Source: Vespula vulgaris
Taxonomy: Eukaryota; Arthropoda; Insecta; Hymenoptera; Vespidae
DNA length: 64,000 bases
Direction of reading: 5' to 3'
NCBI RefSeq assembly: GCF_905475345.1
Contig: NC_066590.1
Span: 5,185,501 to 5,249,500, forward strand
Positions 27,616-41,203 of this stretch are shown one piece after another. A program made the translations under genes and the position numbers. Numbering within the stretch: the first letter of the stretch is position 1; each line of letters begins with the position of its first letter. The notes beneath the pieces were generated by a model. It made no database searches, was not told the DNA's origin, and was given only the letters and a program-made list of their open reading frames with translations.

Positions 27616-27920
27616 GCTGCCTGTCTGTCTCTCTGTCTCTGTCGAGTATGCCACCGATATCCATATACGGCGGATAGTTATGCGTTTGTCAACTACAATT
27701 AAATCTAATTATACTTACTGCTCTACAAATATATATCGTTGAACGTTGAAACGATCGATACTGTTCGAGAGAGACACGAGTAGAAATCGTCCTTGTAAAA
27801 TATCGACAAATGATATATATTTTCACATAGGAAAAAAGGAACAGAGGAAAACAGAGAAAGAGAGAGAAAGCGAAAGAGTAATCGATCGGTAGCAATTCCA
27901 GGTTACCGAGAGATCATTTT

Positions 27921-27943
27921 CACGTGGAGGACAAATACACGTG
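27921..27943. promoter_or_regulatory. Tandem CACGTG E-boxes
   Basis: CACGTGG occurs twice (CACGTG at 27921-27926 and 27938-27943), 17 bp start to start. Close CACGTG pairs are typical of bHLH-PAS targets, including clock-controlled elements. Only the sequence match is seen. Confidence 0.3.
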
Positions 27944-29022
27944 GAAGATAGGGATGAATAGAGGGTGCAGGTGGATTGTGCAACGTGTGGTCGTATCGGT
28001 GCAATATTACTCGAATCGATGGTACAAGTAGCAGAGTAATTGAGTACCGAAACCACAGCAAGTACCGAGCAGTATCAATCAGAATGGGGCCATTCGATTC
28101 GATTCGGTCATCTATCAGGCTGTTCGAGATATCGATCGTACCAAATTTCCGCATGTCATAGGTTTAGGAATAGCGTCGAGCACTTAGCTACATTCCGGCG
28201 AGCCTATTGTCAAGCTTCGAGAGAGGAAAGGACTTCTCTCTCGTCATTGCGATTTCGTTGAATTTTCTCGTTGAACAAGTCGATATCGTTGTTCAAATCT
28301 GATTAATCGTTTTCGTATAAATCAAATCAAAGATTTCAATACAACGCGCGCTAACAAAAGATACACGTAATTATGCGTACCTTCTCTCGATTTAAGTTCA
28401 TTTAAAAAAAATATCGGAGATTCGTTTTCTCGAATCAGAATATATTTTCTTTTTTTCTACGGATCGAAGCAAGGACATGTGAAAATTTGATCGCGGTACG
28501 TTTAATTTCGTTGACCCGTATTTACGACTTGTCCCGGTTCACGGCAAAGAGAATGCACCGATTTATTAATAATATACAGTTGCAATACAAATCGTTATTC
28601 GTATCGAAATAGTCCGTCTCGATTAAAGGGGATATTATCGATTACTTCTTGCTTAGGGAACTTGTCGAGAAGACAGTATCTACCGTGTTTCTCGTTTCTC
28701 TCGAATAGAAACTCTCTTATCGAATTATACGATCGATAATCAATCTCGAAACTTTTCAAACATCTTGATCGAAGGTCGAAGCTTTCGAAAATGATGAAAC
28801 TCTTATCCTCGAATATTCCCTTCGCATGCAAAAGCTTTCTCGAGTAAAGGGATGTGAGTTAGTAATTGATCAGGCCTACGTCATCACATTTGATCCGCAT
28901 TTGACAACTAGTCATCCCTTTGGTAGATATATATGTATATAGGAAACACCGTAAATATAACGAAAGTCGATGGACTAAGTATTAAGACATAGAGAAGGGC
29001 ATACACACGAGAAACCCGCCAC

Positions 29023-29061
29023 CTGTTGCCATGGCTACCGAGGGCAACAGCCTTCGGCTGT
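29023..29061. other. Overlapping hairpins with RFX X-box-like site
   Basis: CTGTTGCC (29023-29030) pairs with GGCAACAG (29043-29050). ACAGCC (29047-29052) pairs with GGCTGT (29056-29061) around TTC. The two stems share bases 29047-29050, so they exclude each other. Within the first loop region, GTTGCCATGGCTAC (29025-29038) matches the RFX X-box pattern (RYYNYY-WT-RRNRAC) at 13 of 14 positions. X-boxes are bound by RFX factors in ciliary and sensory-neuron genes. Use here is inferred. Confidence 0.4.
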
Positions 29062-29865
29062 GCTTTAAAAGCTATTCTTGATCGAAATTTCGACCTACTT
29101 TCGTTGATCACGGACACGTTGATTTATAACAATATAAAGAATGCAATGACATTTTATATAGGTAAATGATACGTTTTAATAGAAATAATAAATATTTTCT
29201 TAATAATAGATACGCGATCATTGTCAAAATGTTTTTAATGTTTCAGATGTTCTTATTGTTTTTTCAAATAACATTTTTCAATCGTTCGTAAATCGAAAAA
29301 TGTTAATCAACGATATATAAAATCGCTGTCAGCTTCGACGTTATTTTTTTATTGATTGAATTTTCTTCTTAAGTACTACGTTCTCGTTGGATAGCAACGT
29401 TGAAAAAAGAAAAAAGAAAATCATCATAGAAATTGAGAACGTCTCTGATGAAATCGATTTATTCTCTTAATTACGTATCTCAGTTAGAGCGCGTACAACC
29501 TCCCCTCTCGAGCTTCCTCGTACGTCCTTCATCAATTGACTCCATCAATGCGTGAATAGACGCAATTCACCTGTCTACTTTAGCCCCACTGTGCAATCAG
29601 GATCCGATTGACAAGAATGAAGACATAGTTTTACGCCTCGTTTATCTTTCGATATCGTTTTCTGGGATTCGTGAGAATAGACGACAAAAAAACAAGAAGT
29701 GGAAATATAAAAATCGTTCTTTCGAATTTATATCAAAAAAAAAAAAAAAAAGAAAAAACAAGAAAGAAAGAAAAAAAGAAAAACAATCATCCCTTTTACA
29801 CAATTTTTTCTCGTATGCATTAAAGCGCACCGACACTGTGAAGAACGACGTTTGTTGAGTTTCAT

Positions 29866-29866
<1 letters not shown>

Positions 29867-29898
<32 letters not shown>
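29867..29898. repeat. Poly-A run (about 32 bases)
   Basis: A homopolymer in an A-rich stretch (29730-29960). No retroelement body was recognised upstream of it. Confidence 0.9.
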
Positions 29899-29902
<4 letters not shown>

Positions 29903-31002
29903 GGAATAAAAAAAAAAGAAAAAAATTGAAAAATAAAAAAATAAAAATATAAAAAAAAGAATAACAGCCGAATCTGAGAGCAAGGATTTTAATTCAGAGA
30001 TTTCAGCGGTATGACGAACGGAATATTCCAAAATAGAAACAATTTAATGGGAATCGTAAATTTTAACGATGCTTTATCGACGCATCGTTGAATCTGCCTG
30101 CTTTGGGGGAACGTCATCGGCAATTTAACGATCGACCCAGGAATTAACGACTTAGATATACATATGAAATAGTGGAGTACGTTTTTGTGCTAATGTTACG
30201 TATTATCGAGTGGGATGACATAAAGGAAGTTGATACGATTAAAATCTCGTTTGAACTTTTACAACGTTATTATTGAGAGCTTCCGAAGAGAGATAATTCA
30301 TTTTATGTACGTACGATAAATCGAAGAAAAATAGAAATATCGTCATTAATATTATGTATTTCATATATATATATATTAATTAACGTATATAGTTCAAAAG
30401 AATCGATTCGATCACAAAGTTAGACACGATTTAATCACAATTTACGTGTAAAATTATAATTTTCTTTTTTCTTCATGTCGTACAGACGTTTAGAAAATGT
30501 CATCATCGTAGAAAGCAACAACATCTCGCAAATTAGACGAACCATCTATTATTGAACTTGAGCTCGTTTGTTCATCGAGAATATTCGTACGAAAAAACGA
30601 ACGATCAAACGAGAAAAACAGAGCGAAAGATAGAGAAAGAGAGCTACTCGTTAAATTGTCTTTTTATAACGTAGAGAAGCAACGTGTAAACGAAATAATG
30701 GGAATTGCTTTGAGCGTTTGCCGCAATAGTTACCTCTATCCTTCTAACGAGTATAGGATTCTTCAATGCATTTTGTTCTATCGAAATATCTCGTAAGGAA
30801 CGTCTAGCCGTGTTCTGAAGTGTATTGGTAATACGTTTTATGTACTTCCATTCGTTCTCTAATGGTGGTCATAAAGTTTCATTACCGATCGGTGAATTCA
30901 TTTGATTCATTTTGTTACTACGAAAGATATTAGAAGGGAAATTTAATCCGTAAGTAATTCTGTAAGTAGCGCGCTCGATGAAATACGAAAGGGAAGGAAA
31001 TG

Positions 31003-31061
31003 AAGGAAGGAAGGAAGGAAGGAAGGAAGGAAGGAAGGAAGGAACGAATGAACGAACGAAT
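31003..31061. repeat. (GGAA)n then (AACG/AATG)n
   Basis: About ten GGAA units give way to AACGAATG-type units. Confidence 0.95.
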
Positions 31062-32972
31062 GAAGAAAAGAGGAGCAAAAAGAAATAAAAAAAGAAAAGA
31101 AGAGAAGAAAAAAGAAAAGGAATAAGAACGGGTACGAGAATAAAGCCAATAAGACGATCCCATCGTAAAAGTCCGTAGGAGATTATTCGCCTATGAGATC
31201 GTGAAATCCGAAGAAATTGGCATAAGGTACTGTCCCTTCGAAAGGAAAGAGAATAATACGAATAAATGCATCCATAAAGCCCCGTCATAAATTCCTGAGT
31301 GAGCGAGATGAGAAGGATCGAGGAAGTAAGGGATGAACTCTATGTGAAACGATAGGAGTTGCTCTTCATAACCAACAAAATGCTTTTCTTGTGGTTATTC
31401 AACGACCGTCTGTCTCCTTGTCTTCTAGCCTTTTCTAGGCCTTAACCGTACAATCCCATTTTGATGTGGAAAGGAGAACGAACGCTCTTATCCTGGCATC
31501 GTTTTTATCTATCCATCATTTTTTTTCTCCTCTTATTACATACGTTATTCCGTTTATCGTCTATCTTTTTTTCACTTCTTATTTTAGTCACTTTTCTCTT
31601 AAACTCTTTTTATTTTCAAATCCTCTTAGTATCGTTATTATTTTTATAACTTATTTTTTTGTAGTGTCATAATTAAAATTATTATATGTATATGTATGTA
31701 TGTACGTCTGACGATATTATACGCGAAAGTTGAAATATAAAAAAGAAATGTGTATGAAAAAATAATCTTTGACGAAAGCACATCATTTGTTTTGCCCAAT
31801 GGCTTTCGATATACATACATGTATTCATGCATATATACATACATACATACTGATATTATACAGCATATTTTCTTTCTCATCACCATACTTTTTCGTTTCG
31901 TTTTTTTTTTCCATCCTATTAATACGATCTCACTTATTAATTACACATCTTTTCCAACTTTGTAACATTTTTATTCTCCATTTTTCAATCGATGTTTCCA
32001 GTTTAATTTCGGATATTTCAATTTTAACATCCACTAGACTCGTATCTCGTTCAACGATATCCTCCATTCTCGCGAGACGTATCTTTTCTACTCTTCACAT
32101 TCGTACTCTCCTTTTTCTATCCTTTTCGAGGACTTTTCTCTCGGTTCTCTGTTTCGGTACACTCTTCAAACTTTATATCTCCATCCATATGTATGTATGT
32201 GCTTTTCATACATTTTTCATGGTATCGGACTATTTCTTTTTTTTTTAGTTTTTCCCACCAACAAGTTGCGAATATCTACGAGATGATATAATGGACGTTT
32301 AGGCATATTTTACGCCATATTCGTTTAACAATCTTATCTACTTTTTCTTTTTTATTCTACAGAAATACAAATCAAAGAGAAAAAAGAAAAGGAAAAGAAA
32401 AACTCCGAATATCGAATGCAGACTACATTAGTGATATCGATTTATTTCAAAGAAACTTTTCACGTTACTTAATCTGTTCCAACTGATAATAACCTAGTTA
32501 AATATTTCAAAATGAACGTGTACCAGCTAGTTTAAATTTACTTAACATTGTTTCACATCTATTGACCCGTTAGACTCGTCATTTTATTCCGCACTTTAGC
32601 AGATGAAATGCATTACTGCTGGTTGACTCGTTTAAATGTATTCGAGAAGTTAAAATATTCGAAAAGATGGGCGATACTTTGCGCGCTTTGGATACGTCCT
32701 TTCGTTTCATTTAAATTTGCGCATTTACATCGACATTAGCAGACGCTTCATGAAATTATGGATTTAGATCTGTCGTGCATACTCTAATACGTGTGTGTAT
32801 GTGTATGTACACATACAGACATGTGATGTGATAGATGTGTTTACACGTATTTAGAAAAACTATTACTATTTTTTTCCTCTTTCTTTTTCTCTCTTTGTTT
32901 TCTCTTTTTTCTCTTAAGCCACTTTACGAAATAGGTACCTCATATCGTATCCTTATCGAAAATCCATGCTAG

Positions 32973-33299
32973 CGGCTTTTCTATCAGGATGCAAGTGACG
33001 CAGCTGCAGTTGTATATCAATTTACAGGAGCCACTGTGGCGCACTCTGGAATAGGATACAATGGCGCCGGCTACAAGAGATATCTACTTCTAACGAGACT
33101 CCCTTTAGCGAGAAAAATTGTCCTCGTTCGTATTTCTCTATTTTCTTTTCTTTTTCTTTTTTTTTTTTATAAAAAAACGAGAAAAAGAAAAGAGAGACGA
33201 AAGAAAGAAGAGAAAAAAAGGAAACATTTTCTAAAGGAAGGGAAAGAAAAAGAAAAAAAAGAAACGAAGATACGAAAATACAACCGGAGGACACGATAG
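32973..33299 (+). CDS. Candidate open frame or exon, unidentified
   Basis: The frame is open from just after TAG (32970) to TAG (33297-33299). Its first half has ordinary protein-like composition (QDASDAAAVVYQF, TGATVAHSGIGYNGAGYKRY, LLLTRLPLARKI). Its second half is a lysine-rich reading of an A-rich tract and is probably not coding. A reasonable acceptor, GGCTTTTCTATCAG, ends at 32987, and a second, ATTTACAG, ends near 33027. There is no early ATG and no donor after the protein-like part, so a complete exon cannot be drawn. The local GC-rich patch around 32985-33085 could instead be a conserved non-coding element. Function is unknown. Confidence 0.2.
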   Translation, partial: RLFYQDASDAAAVVYQFTGATVAHSGIGYNGAGYKRYLLLTRLPLARKIVLVRISLFSFLFLFFFYKKTRKRKERRKKEEKKRKHFLKEGKEKEKKETKIRKYNRRTR

Positions 33300-33535
33300 A
33301 AACGAAGTTGTAACTCTTTACGAGAGTTACTTCGCTATGACCGACATTCTTCTTTCTTGGTTAAACATGCAGTGGAAAAGTTTTTCTATTACGTGGCGGT
33401 GGTCGAGTTTTCCCCGAAAAATTGGCTACTTCGACTTCTCATCGGTTAGTTTACATACGAGATGTTTCGATTTTAACACGAACTTTCGTAGAATACGATG
33501 TTCATGAAACGAATGGCAATGAAATATTGAATAGA

Positions 33536-33545
33536 TGTGTGTGTG

Positions 33546-33588
<43 letters not shown>

Positions 33589-33607
33589 GTATGTATGTAT
33601 ATATGTC
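33536..33607. repeat. (GT)n-(AT)n-(GTAT)n compound repeat
   Basis: A GT run followed by AT and then GTAT units. Confidence 0.95.
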
Positions 33608-36600
33608 TATCATGTATATTCACAGATTATAGAGAATTATTTGATCTGGAAAAAAAAAGAGAAACAATTTCTATCTCATCGGTTACGAGTGACAATTCGA
33701 GAGTTGGTCAGAGTATAATCCGACTATAACAATGAGAACTGTTTCGTCCGTGTTGAATCCTCGAACGGAAGCTGAATTATCTGTCTCGTACCAAACCGTT
33801 CGATTTATCTCGAATAATATCGGTTCAACGTGCCCGCTATCCGATGAAATTACGCTTGGATTAAATCGCTACTAGCATAATTGTTGTTTTTATTGTGGTT
33901 GTTGTTGTTATCGTTGATTTTATCGTCTATTCGACAAAAAAAAGAACAAAATAAATGAATAGAGAATAGAAAATAAAAAGAGAAAATAAAGAAATTTCAT
34001 TTCTTTCTTATAAGGCGAGCGGATCTCTCGCAGTAGAAAAGATCAATGAATGATCGGCCATTTAGAAGAAGGCGAGGATCCAACTTTTCTTAAAACTTAA
34101 ATTGTCTATTTGCTTCGAATATCCGCCATAACGTTCGTCGATTTCCTTCCGAAGAACTTTTTCATCTTTTCCACGGTGCCAACTCGAACTATCGTACGCG
34201 ACACTCGCATCGTATTCTCTCCATCAAATCGAAGCCATTTTTCTGTCTCACGATAGAATGACCCTTTGAGATGGCCTTCAAAGACGAATCGAATTGTCAG
34301 GTAAGAGATTCGGATTCAGCTAGAGTGAAATGTCACGGAAATAAGCGTCGACTATTATATCTTTTTTCTCTCCTTTTTTTTATTTCTCTCTCTCTCTCTC
34401 TCTTTCTCTATCTATCTATCTATCTATTTATCTTTTTATCTCGTATCCCATGTCAACGAGCGAGTCGCTGTTCATAAGTGAATAAAAATAAGAAAACGTT
34501 TTTGTTTTGAAAAAATATTTCTATTTTACCATCCATCTATTTCTCTTATCCTTTTATATGATATTTTTTATTGTTCCTGTTGATGCTCGTTGGAGAATGA
34601 AAAAAGGAAAAAGGAGAAAAAAAACGAAAAGAGAAAGAAAAAGGAAGATATAAAAAGAGAAAAATAGCTTTTTCTTCCAACGACGGATGGAAACGAAGGA
34701 AACGAGGATTTTAAACTTCCTCTCGTCCACGAATAAATCTCTGAAGTTTCTTTTGAAAATTTTATATCGGTCGATATCTCGAAAAGAAATTTTTATACGA
34801 ACGATGAGAGATAGATGAGACATAAAACGTGATGCGCTAGGAATTTAACCAAGAGGATCGATCGATCAATCGATCGGTCAAAGAAAATTCATTGAAGTAG
34901 ATAGTGTACGTCGTCAAAGTGAAAGAATTGTCGATTGATCCGGACTCAACGTTCTTGTTCTATTTCCCTATTTACTTTTATATTGAAGACATACGTACAT
35001 ATATATATGCATATGTGTATATGTGTACATACATGCTACATACATACATACATTCATATACCTATCTCTTATTTTTCATCCAAATATACTTCTTTCTTCG
35101 TCTTGATTCAATCTCTTGAGAAACGACGAATATTACTTTAGCGAAATAAGAAAAGAGATTCGTATAAAAATCCGTACATATGTATGTATTTAACGCGCTT
35201 TTATAACGCTGCTAAAAATGATTTTAATATCTCGCATCATCTTTCGCATTCTTCTGTATATACTATCTAGCACATTTCCATACATATAGTATCGGAAAAA
35301 AAAGATATTTAAATATATTCGTCTAGATGAAAAGTCATATTCTCGCGTTATACTATATGTGTAACGCGTATATTTCGCTTGTTCTCGAATTACATAAACG
35401 AAACTGAATAGAAATATTCCTATATCTTTTCAGTCTCACTGTTTCACGCATCGCAAGATACGAATTAGAAACGTTAGACTTTATGTGTTCCATGCATCAT
35501 ATTAACATCTTGAGAATTCATCTCTTTCGTTGCATCATATCGAAGGAATGTCCTTTAGTATGCCAGACATTCGAACGATGTCAGAGAACCGACAAGCTGA
35601 GAATAATTCAACGATCCTTCTTTCATACGATATTTGCTAGAATTAAATCTAATTTTGTATCGAGTGTTGCCTGCGTATAAATGGGACGAAAATAAAATAA
35701 ACGTATATAAAATAAAATATATATTTTTAATAAAAATAATCATATATATATATATATATTGTTTTTTCCAACTGAGTACATTTTACGAAAAGTAAATAAA
35801 GAGATATTCTCGTGGAAATAAAACAAAACATATATGTGTGTTTATGAGAGAGAAAAAGAAAGAGAGAGAGAGAGAGAAAGAGAGAGAGATAATGAAAGAA
35901 AAAGAAAAATTATGAACAAATCTTACCTTCAAATAAAATATTTATTTATCATTTTCATTAACGTCATATACTCGTCGCTATCGACCTATTCCAAAACAAC
36001 ATAAAAATTCGAAACACTAAAATGTTATAGCAACAACGACAATGATGACAACGACGACGACATCGACGACTAGGCCAACCATGCAATCTTTTCAAACGCA
36101 TAAGAGACTATAAGCATTTCCAATATTTACAGAAAGATAGAAGCATTTCCAAGAATAGTATATACTCAAGAAAGAGAGGAAGAAATATTGCAAGTTTGGA
36201 GAGAAATACATAAAGGATAGAATTTACGATATTGATGGAACATAAAAAATGCAGAATTCTAAGATTATCGTTTTCGTAGATCTAATCTGGTCGTACAAGA
36301 TAATTTAATTCCAAAAAATTATTGATAATGGATTTTTATATGATTTTCTTCGATCAAGAAATTATAAAACGAAGAAACACAAGACATGTATTTTATAAAT
36401 AGATTGAATCAAATAAATGATACGCTGATTATTTCGATCGTTGATAACGTTGTTAGAATCGAATCTAACGTAATTTATAATACGATAAAATATAAAGTTA
36501 TCATTCATCTTGATCAGTTGGTCACGTTGATAGAAGGTTTTCAAGAAAAAGCTTGCGGAAAACGTCGATACCCTTCTGCCATTTCATCCGCCATGATCGA

Positions 36601-39600
36601 AAGCATCTTGACGTAGAAAATGCATTATCCGAACTGCAGTGAAATATATAAACGTGTTAGCTGGCCATAAGTTCGTTCCTTCGAATTTCTTAAAAGAAAG
36701 ATTATCGTGGTGATCGAATATTCTTTAAAAGATAATGAGCTATCGATATATAAAGTATTACATCATTTTCACGATGTTAATGTATTAAAATAATATTCGT
36801 GTCGTTGATAAATCAAGTAGATATTTCAAATATTATTATCTTCCTTTAAATTTGACAAGAAACAGGCGTGTCTATTATAACTTTAATCAATGAATATGAA
36901 TATTACTTAAATATTAAATATCTTTCGAAGTTCTCTTTCAAGATCATATATGAAAAGTACTCGTTCATCTGGCTATAATGTACACCTAAGTACGTTCTTA
37001 TGTAAATTTGTATAAATATATAGAGAGAGGAAGAGTGTGTGTGTTCAAATGGAACTGGAGAAATCGTTAAAGCACGTTCGAAGGCTCATGAGCATGTTAA
37101 AATCGATAGAATGTTCGCTTTAAAGGAAGTTCTTCGTTGGACCACGAACGTGTTTCGTGGAGTTCGCGTTAAACTAAGAAACCATTTGCTTCGTGTCAGA
37201 GCAAGCCTTTCCCCTTTCTATGTCTTGTATCACTTCTGAAAAAGAAAAAGGGTACGCGTCTTCGTGAGCCTGATTTTAAAGTAAAAGTAGTGATTGTAAG
37301 TTTTCACTGGGAACGTTGTGTTGTAAAGTAAAAATTCGCAAGTCGATGTATCAGAAGAGAAAAAAATCCAATTACATTTCCCCTGAAAAAAAAAATACGA
37401 GTTTTAAATGTATATATTTTTTCTTTCTTTTTTTATATTAATAGCGTCTTTTTTTATTCAAAAGAAATATCTTCATCATTCCACCCTCTGTAAAATGAAA
37501 CGAAAGGAAGGAAATGGGAATAAAAACTAACAAAGTACAGAATATGTTCGCTATGAAAACTTACAGGTTAATATATTTTTTTCTTTCTTTCTTTCTTCCT
37601 TGTTCTCTCATTACGAAGTTTAATAAATTCATCGAGAGAAAAAATAAATGGAAATGAACATAGCCACTTATGTAAATTTTGATGGCACATCACTATAAAG
37701 ATATGCTCTTTAAAGCATACGCTTGAAAATTTTCAATTCCAACGGCCTGGACGATAAGATATTACAAACGGCATATTAGAATCATAGCATTTACGAAAGG
37801 GAAATCAGAATCGTCGGCGCGTCAACAAAAGGAGCCGATAGTTCAACTATCAATTGGCATATTGCCAATCGATTTGACCTAAATACATTCGTTCTTTGCC
37901 AAATGTCAGTGTACTCGTAGAAAAATCTGATTCCGATCTAAATAGTAAGGAACTTATCACGAGATATTTCTTATTACATGATAATAAACGTATACTTTGT
38001 TACATTGAAATACGAGCTGTTGGATAATTGAATAATTATTCTTTGAGGGAAAGAAAATCGATTGATATCGAATACCGGTCGACCAATTAACTTCGTTTTA
38101 CGTCAATTGACAACTTAATACAATGACGTTATGAAACACTATATCTAATTTTTTTTTCTTCTAAAAAAACGCGTATAGATAAAGAAAAAAAAAACAATTC
38201 TTGATAAAAAAAATCTGTGACACGGATTAAAAAAAAAGTATTTTAAGCGAAGTACTGCAAAATATGTATAGTATAACAGAAGGAAATAACACATTGATAT
38301 CGCTTGTATCGATCGTTTCGCACGTTGAGATACATCAAATTCGCTTCGTTATTACATGTCGTTGTTTACAAATACAGTTAGAAGCTTAATTAAAATTAAT
38401 TTAGGACATCTCCTGGCAAATATTCTCTAGTCGTTCTTCGTTAAACTCACGGAACTATTAACGCGATATCATCCAGCCGCGTAGTGTTTTTAATTAATCT
38501 TAAAAGCAGAAATAGAAGTGGAAGGAGGGAAGGAGGAAGAGGGACAATATCTATTACGTTAAAATACGTTGAATCTCGCATACGGAAAGAAGACGAGACG
38601 GAAAATGTTGTTACCATATACAGCGAGATGGAAGAAGTTTACGATCTTCATCTTTGAAGAAAATACAGATCTCCCTCTCTAACCCTCTACCTCCTCTGCT
38701 CCTATTTCTCGCCATCCTTTAGAATCAAGAAACGACGTGAATACGTGATCTAATTTCCACGGAAACCGCATCATCTTACTGTAGCGTATTCCATCGAACA
38801 TTCTTACCTCGTATCTCTAAACCAATTGCTGAAATTATTTATATCCTTTCTCGTATCGTATAATTATCAAATATATTAATTATATAAATAAAATTTAATA
38901 AAATAAATGTATTAATTATATAAATAAAATATAAATCAAACACGAGGACGACATTAATATCGTTTTATTTTATCCTTTCGAAATTAAATAAAATGAAATA
39001 AAAATAAAAAAGAATGAAAAAACAGATAATCAATAACTTTAAATAAATACATGTAGATATATATGTATGTACTCTCGGTCATTTTGACATGGTCAATCAG
39101 AATTTTGGCGCATTGCTGTAATTTTTAAACGTGCACGCGTACTCACTCCTTCTTTCCGATGTCAAAATCAATAAATGAATGAGAAGAGGGAAAAAAGAAG
39201 GAAGAAAAAACGGAAAAGGAGGAAACTATTAAAACGCGAGAGAGTTCGTCCTCCTCGTCGTCGTCATAGTCATCGTCAGTGATGGTGGAAACGGAAGAAA
39301 AAAAAAAGAAAAAAGAAATAAAGGAAGAAAGAAAAGAAAAAAGAAAGAAATACCTTTTCATAATCAAGGGATGCGAATGACGAAGAAATTTTTTCCCTCT
39401 ATATCGAACGAACGTCCACGTAGATATTTACGCGGTCTCGTTTCGGTTTCTCATAGCACGAAAAACTCTATAACGTTTTAATTTTGTCTCTGGTTTGGAA
39501 GAATAAAAATCGTTTTTATTTTTTCCCCTCTCGATAATTTTATCCCACATGATCGAGCGACGCGTAAATATGCAATAACTCGCGAATAAATTGAAAACGT

Positions 39601-40064
39601 AAACAAACTCGAAAAAGAGCTCGAACGATCGAGATATTAAATAAACGGAACGGAACTCGTCGTTATCATTAATTTTTTTGGCGGAAGAGAAAGGGGGATG
39701 AAGGGAGGGAGGTTGGGGAGTTATCAAAATAATCCGCTTTTGCAGTTATTATCGTTTTCCGATATCTATCGATCGAGAAACTTTTAATGATTTTATTATA
39801 AAGAAAGACAAAAAAAAACGAATACAAGAAAATTTTGGAATAATTTTTGAAATCGTCATTACGAAACGTCGGAAAAAGAATCAAATCGTTTCGAGGATAA
39901 TAATAAGGATCCATCGATCTTAACGTTTACGACGATCTTTATTACCTTCTAACATTGGCAATTTCATGTTAGCTTTCTGGCAGAGATTCCACAGGCTGCC
40001 GCGAGCGCGATGCAATTTAAACCGATAGCTAGAACCAATCCGGCGTTAGTCGTACGTACTCGTT

Positions 40065-40097
40065 AATGGGCGTTGTTACGCAAGTAATGCACCCATT
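40065..40097. promoter_or_regulatory. C/EBP-like site flanked by inverted repeat
   Basis: TTACGCAA (40076-40083) fits C/EBP and related bZIP half-site pairs. It sits near the middle of the inverted repeat AATGGG (40065-40070) / CCCATT (40092-40097), in a GC-richer island (about 39985-40150). A regulatory role is inferred. Confidence 0.3.
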
Positions 40098-41079
40098 CTA
40101 CCTGTTGCCGTCACGGAATGTCTCGCTTAAGCCTACCAAAGCAAGTGCCAAAGATTTTCTCTTTTGTCGATAACAGGAAAAGAAAGAAAAAGAGAAGAAA
40201 GAAAAAGTAGATAGATAGATAGATAGATCGATAGATAGAGAGAGGGTAAGAGGAAGAAGGAAGGAAAAGAGAAATGAATCTATTATCAAGCTGTCAGAGT
40301 CTCTTTAGCAACGTTCATTGTTCATCTCGTAGCTCTTTTGTGCGTAATTTCTCTACTAGGGGCATGAAAGTTCATTATTATTCACTGACATACCCTTCTC
40401 CCTTTTCCCAAAGAATCTTCCTCCTTAATGACTACGATAAGTGGAAAAGCAAGCGTGCTACTCGAGAATGATAGGATTTTATTTAGAAAAGAAAAAAGAA
40501 AAAAAGGAACAGAAAAGAGAATAAGAAAAAAGGAAGTTATCGACGATGATCTGATAATGTGGAAATATCGATTAAAACGATTATTATCATTTTATTCGAC
40601 ATTGACGTCTAAATGTCGGATATGTCAGACAAATGCACGTTATAGTTATGTCAATAATCTACATCGGATGTCTACGCTTGACGAATTTATCGTCAGCATT
40701 TTTCCAATTCCATGGAAGTGGCATTGGAAGTTTTTTTTTTTTTCTTGCAACGTTAATTCTAATCCGCGATGCTATTCATCATCCACAGAAAGAAAGAGAA
40801 AGAAGAAGAGAAAGAGAGAGTGATCGTTCGTTCAATTTTACCAACTCGGAAGTTAGCTAAGCATGAAAAATATCTGAATAATAATTAAATAAGATCTATC
40901 GAATGATTGAAAATTTTTTTTCGAGGCGCAAATTAAATGATGCAAAAAAAAAAACGTAAAGAAATATTTAACGTGTATGATTTTTTACGAATTCGAGAAG
41001 AAAGATTTATTATTTTTCGAAGATATCGTGATACGCATAGTTAGGTATATATTCCTTGTCATTTACTTGACGATGAGGT

Positions 41080-41203
41080 TGACCGAAAAGCGTCGAGCCT
41101 GATGAGAAGGTAATCGAATGACCCTATTTCCTGCTCGAGAGGAGATCGATACGAGAGAGAATCGAAATTGCAATGACCAGGAGAATAATCGGCGGCGATG
41201 ACC
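41080..41203. promoter_or_regulatory. Cluster of four TGACC nuclear-receptor half-sites
   Basis: TGACC occurs at 41080, 41119, 41174 and 41199, all in the same orientation within 124 bp. The last reads TGACCTTAA, the complement of TTAAGGTCA, an extended monomer site of the FTZ-F1/ERR type. About 0.1-0.2 copies would be expected by chance in this length. The surrounding 41060-41280 is free of simple repeats. Confidence 0.35.

Larger units (their letters stand above)
24054..32969. other. Non-coding region with repeats and regulatory-like patches
   Basis: No recognised protein. The stretch contains the hairpins, E-boxes and X-box listed separately, AT and ATT tracts, poly-A-rich 29730-29960, and the GGAA repeat. 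The frame at 26624-26947 (107 codons) is not repeat-driven, but starts with ATG in unremarkable context and matches no family known to me. Confidence 0.65.

Noticed and set aside
29730..29960. Poly-A-rich stretch as a retroposon tail
   Set aside because: No retroelement protein or target-site duplication was visible nearby.
31769..32248. 159-codon open frame
   Set aside because: It is a T-rich reading with Phe/Ser/Ile bias and no ATG at the start. It looks like low-complexity chance.
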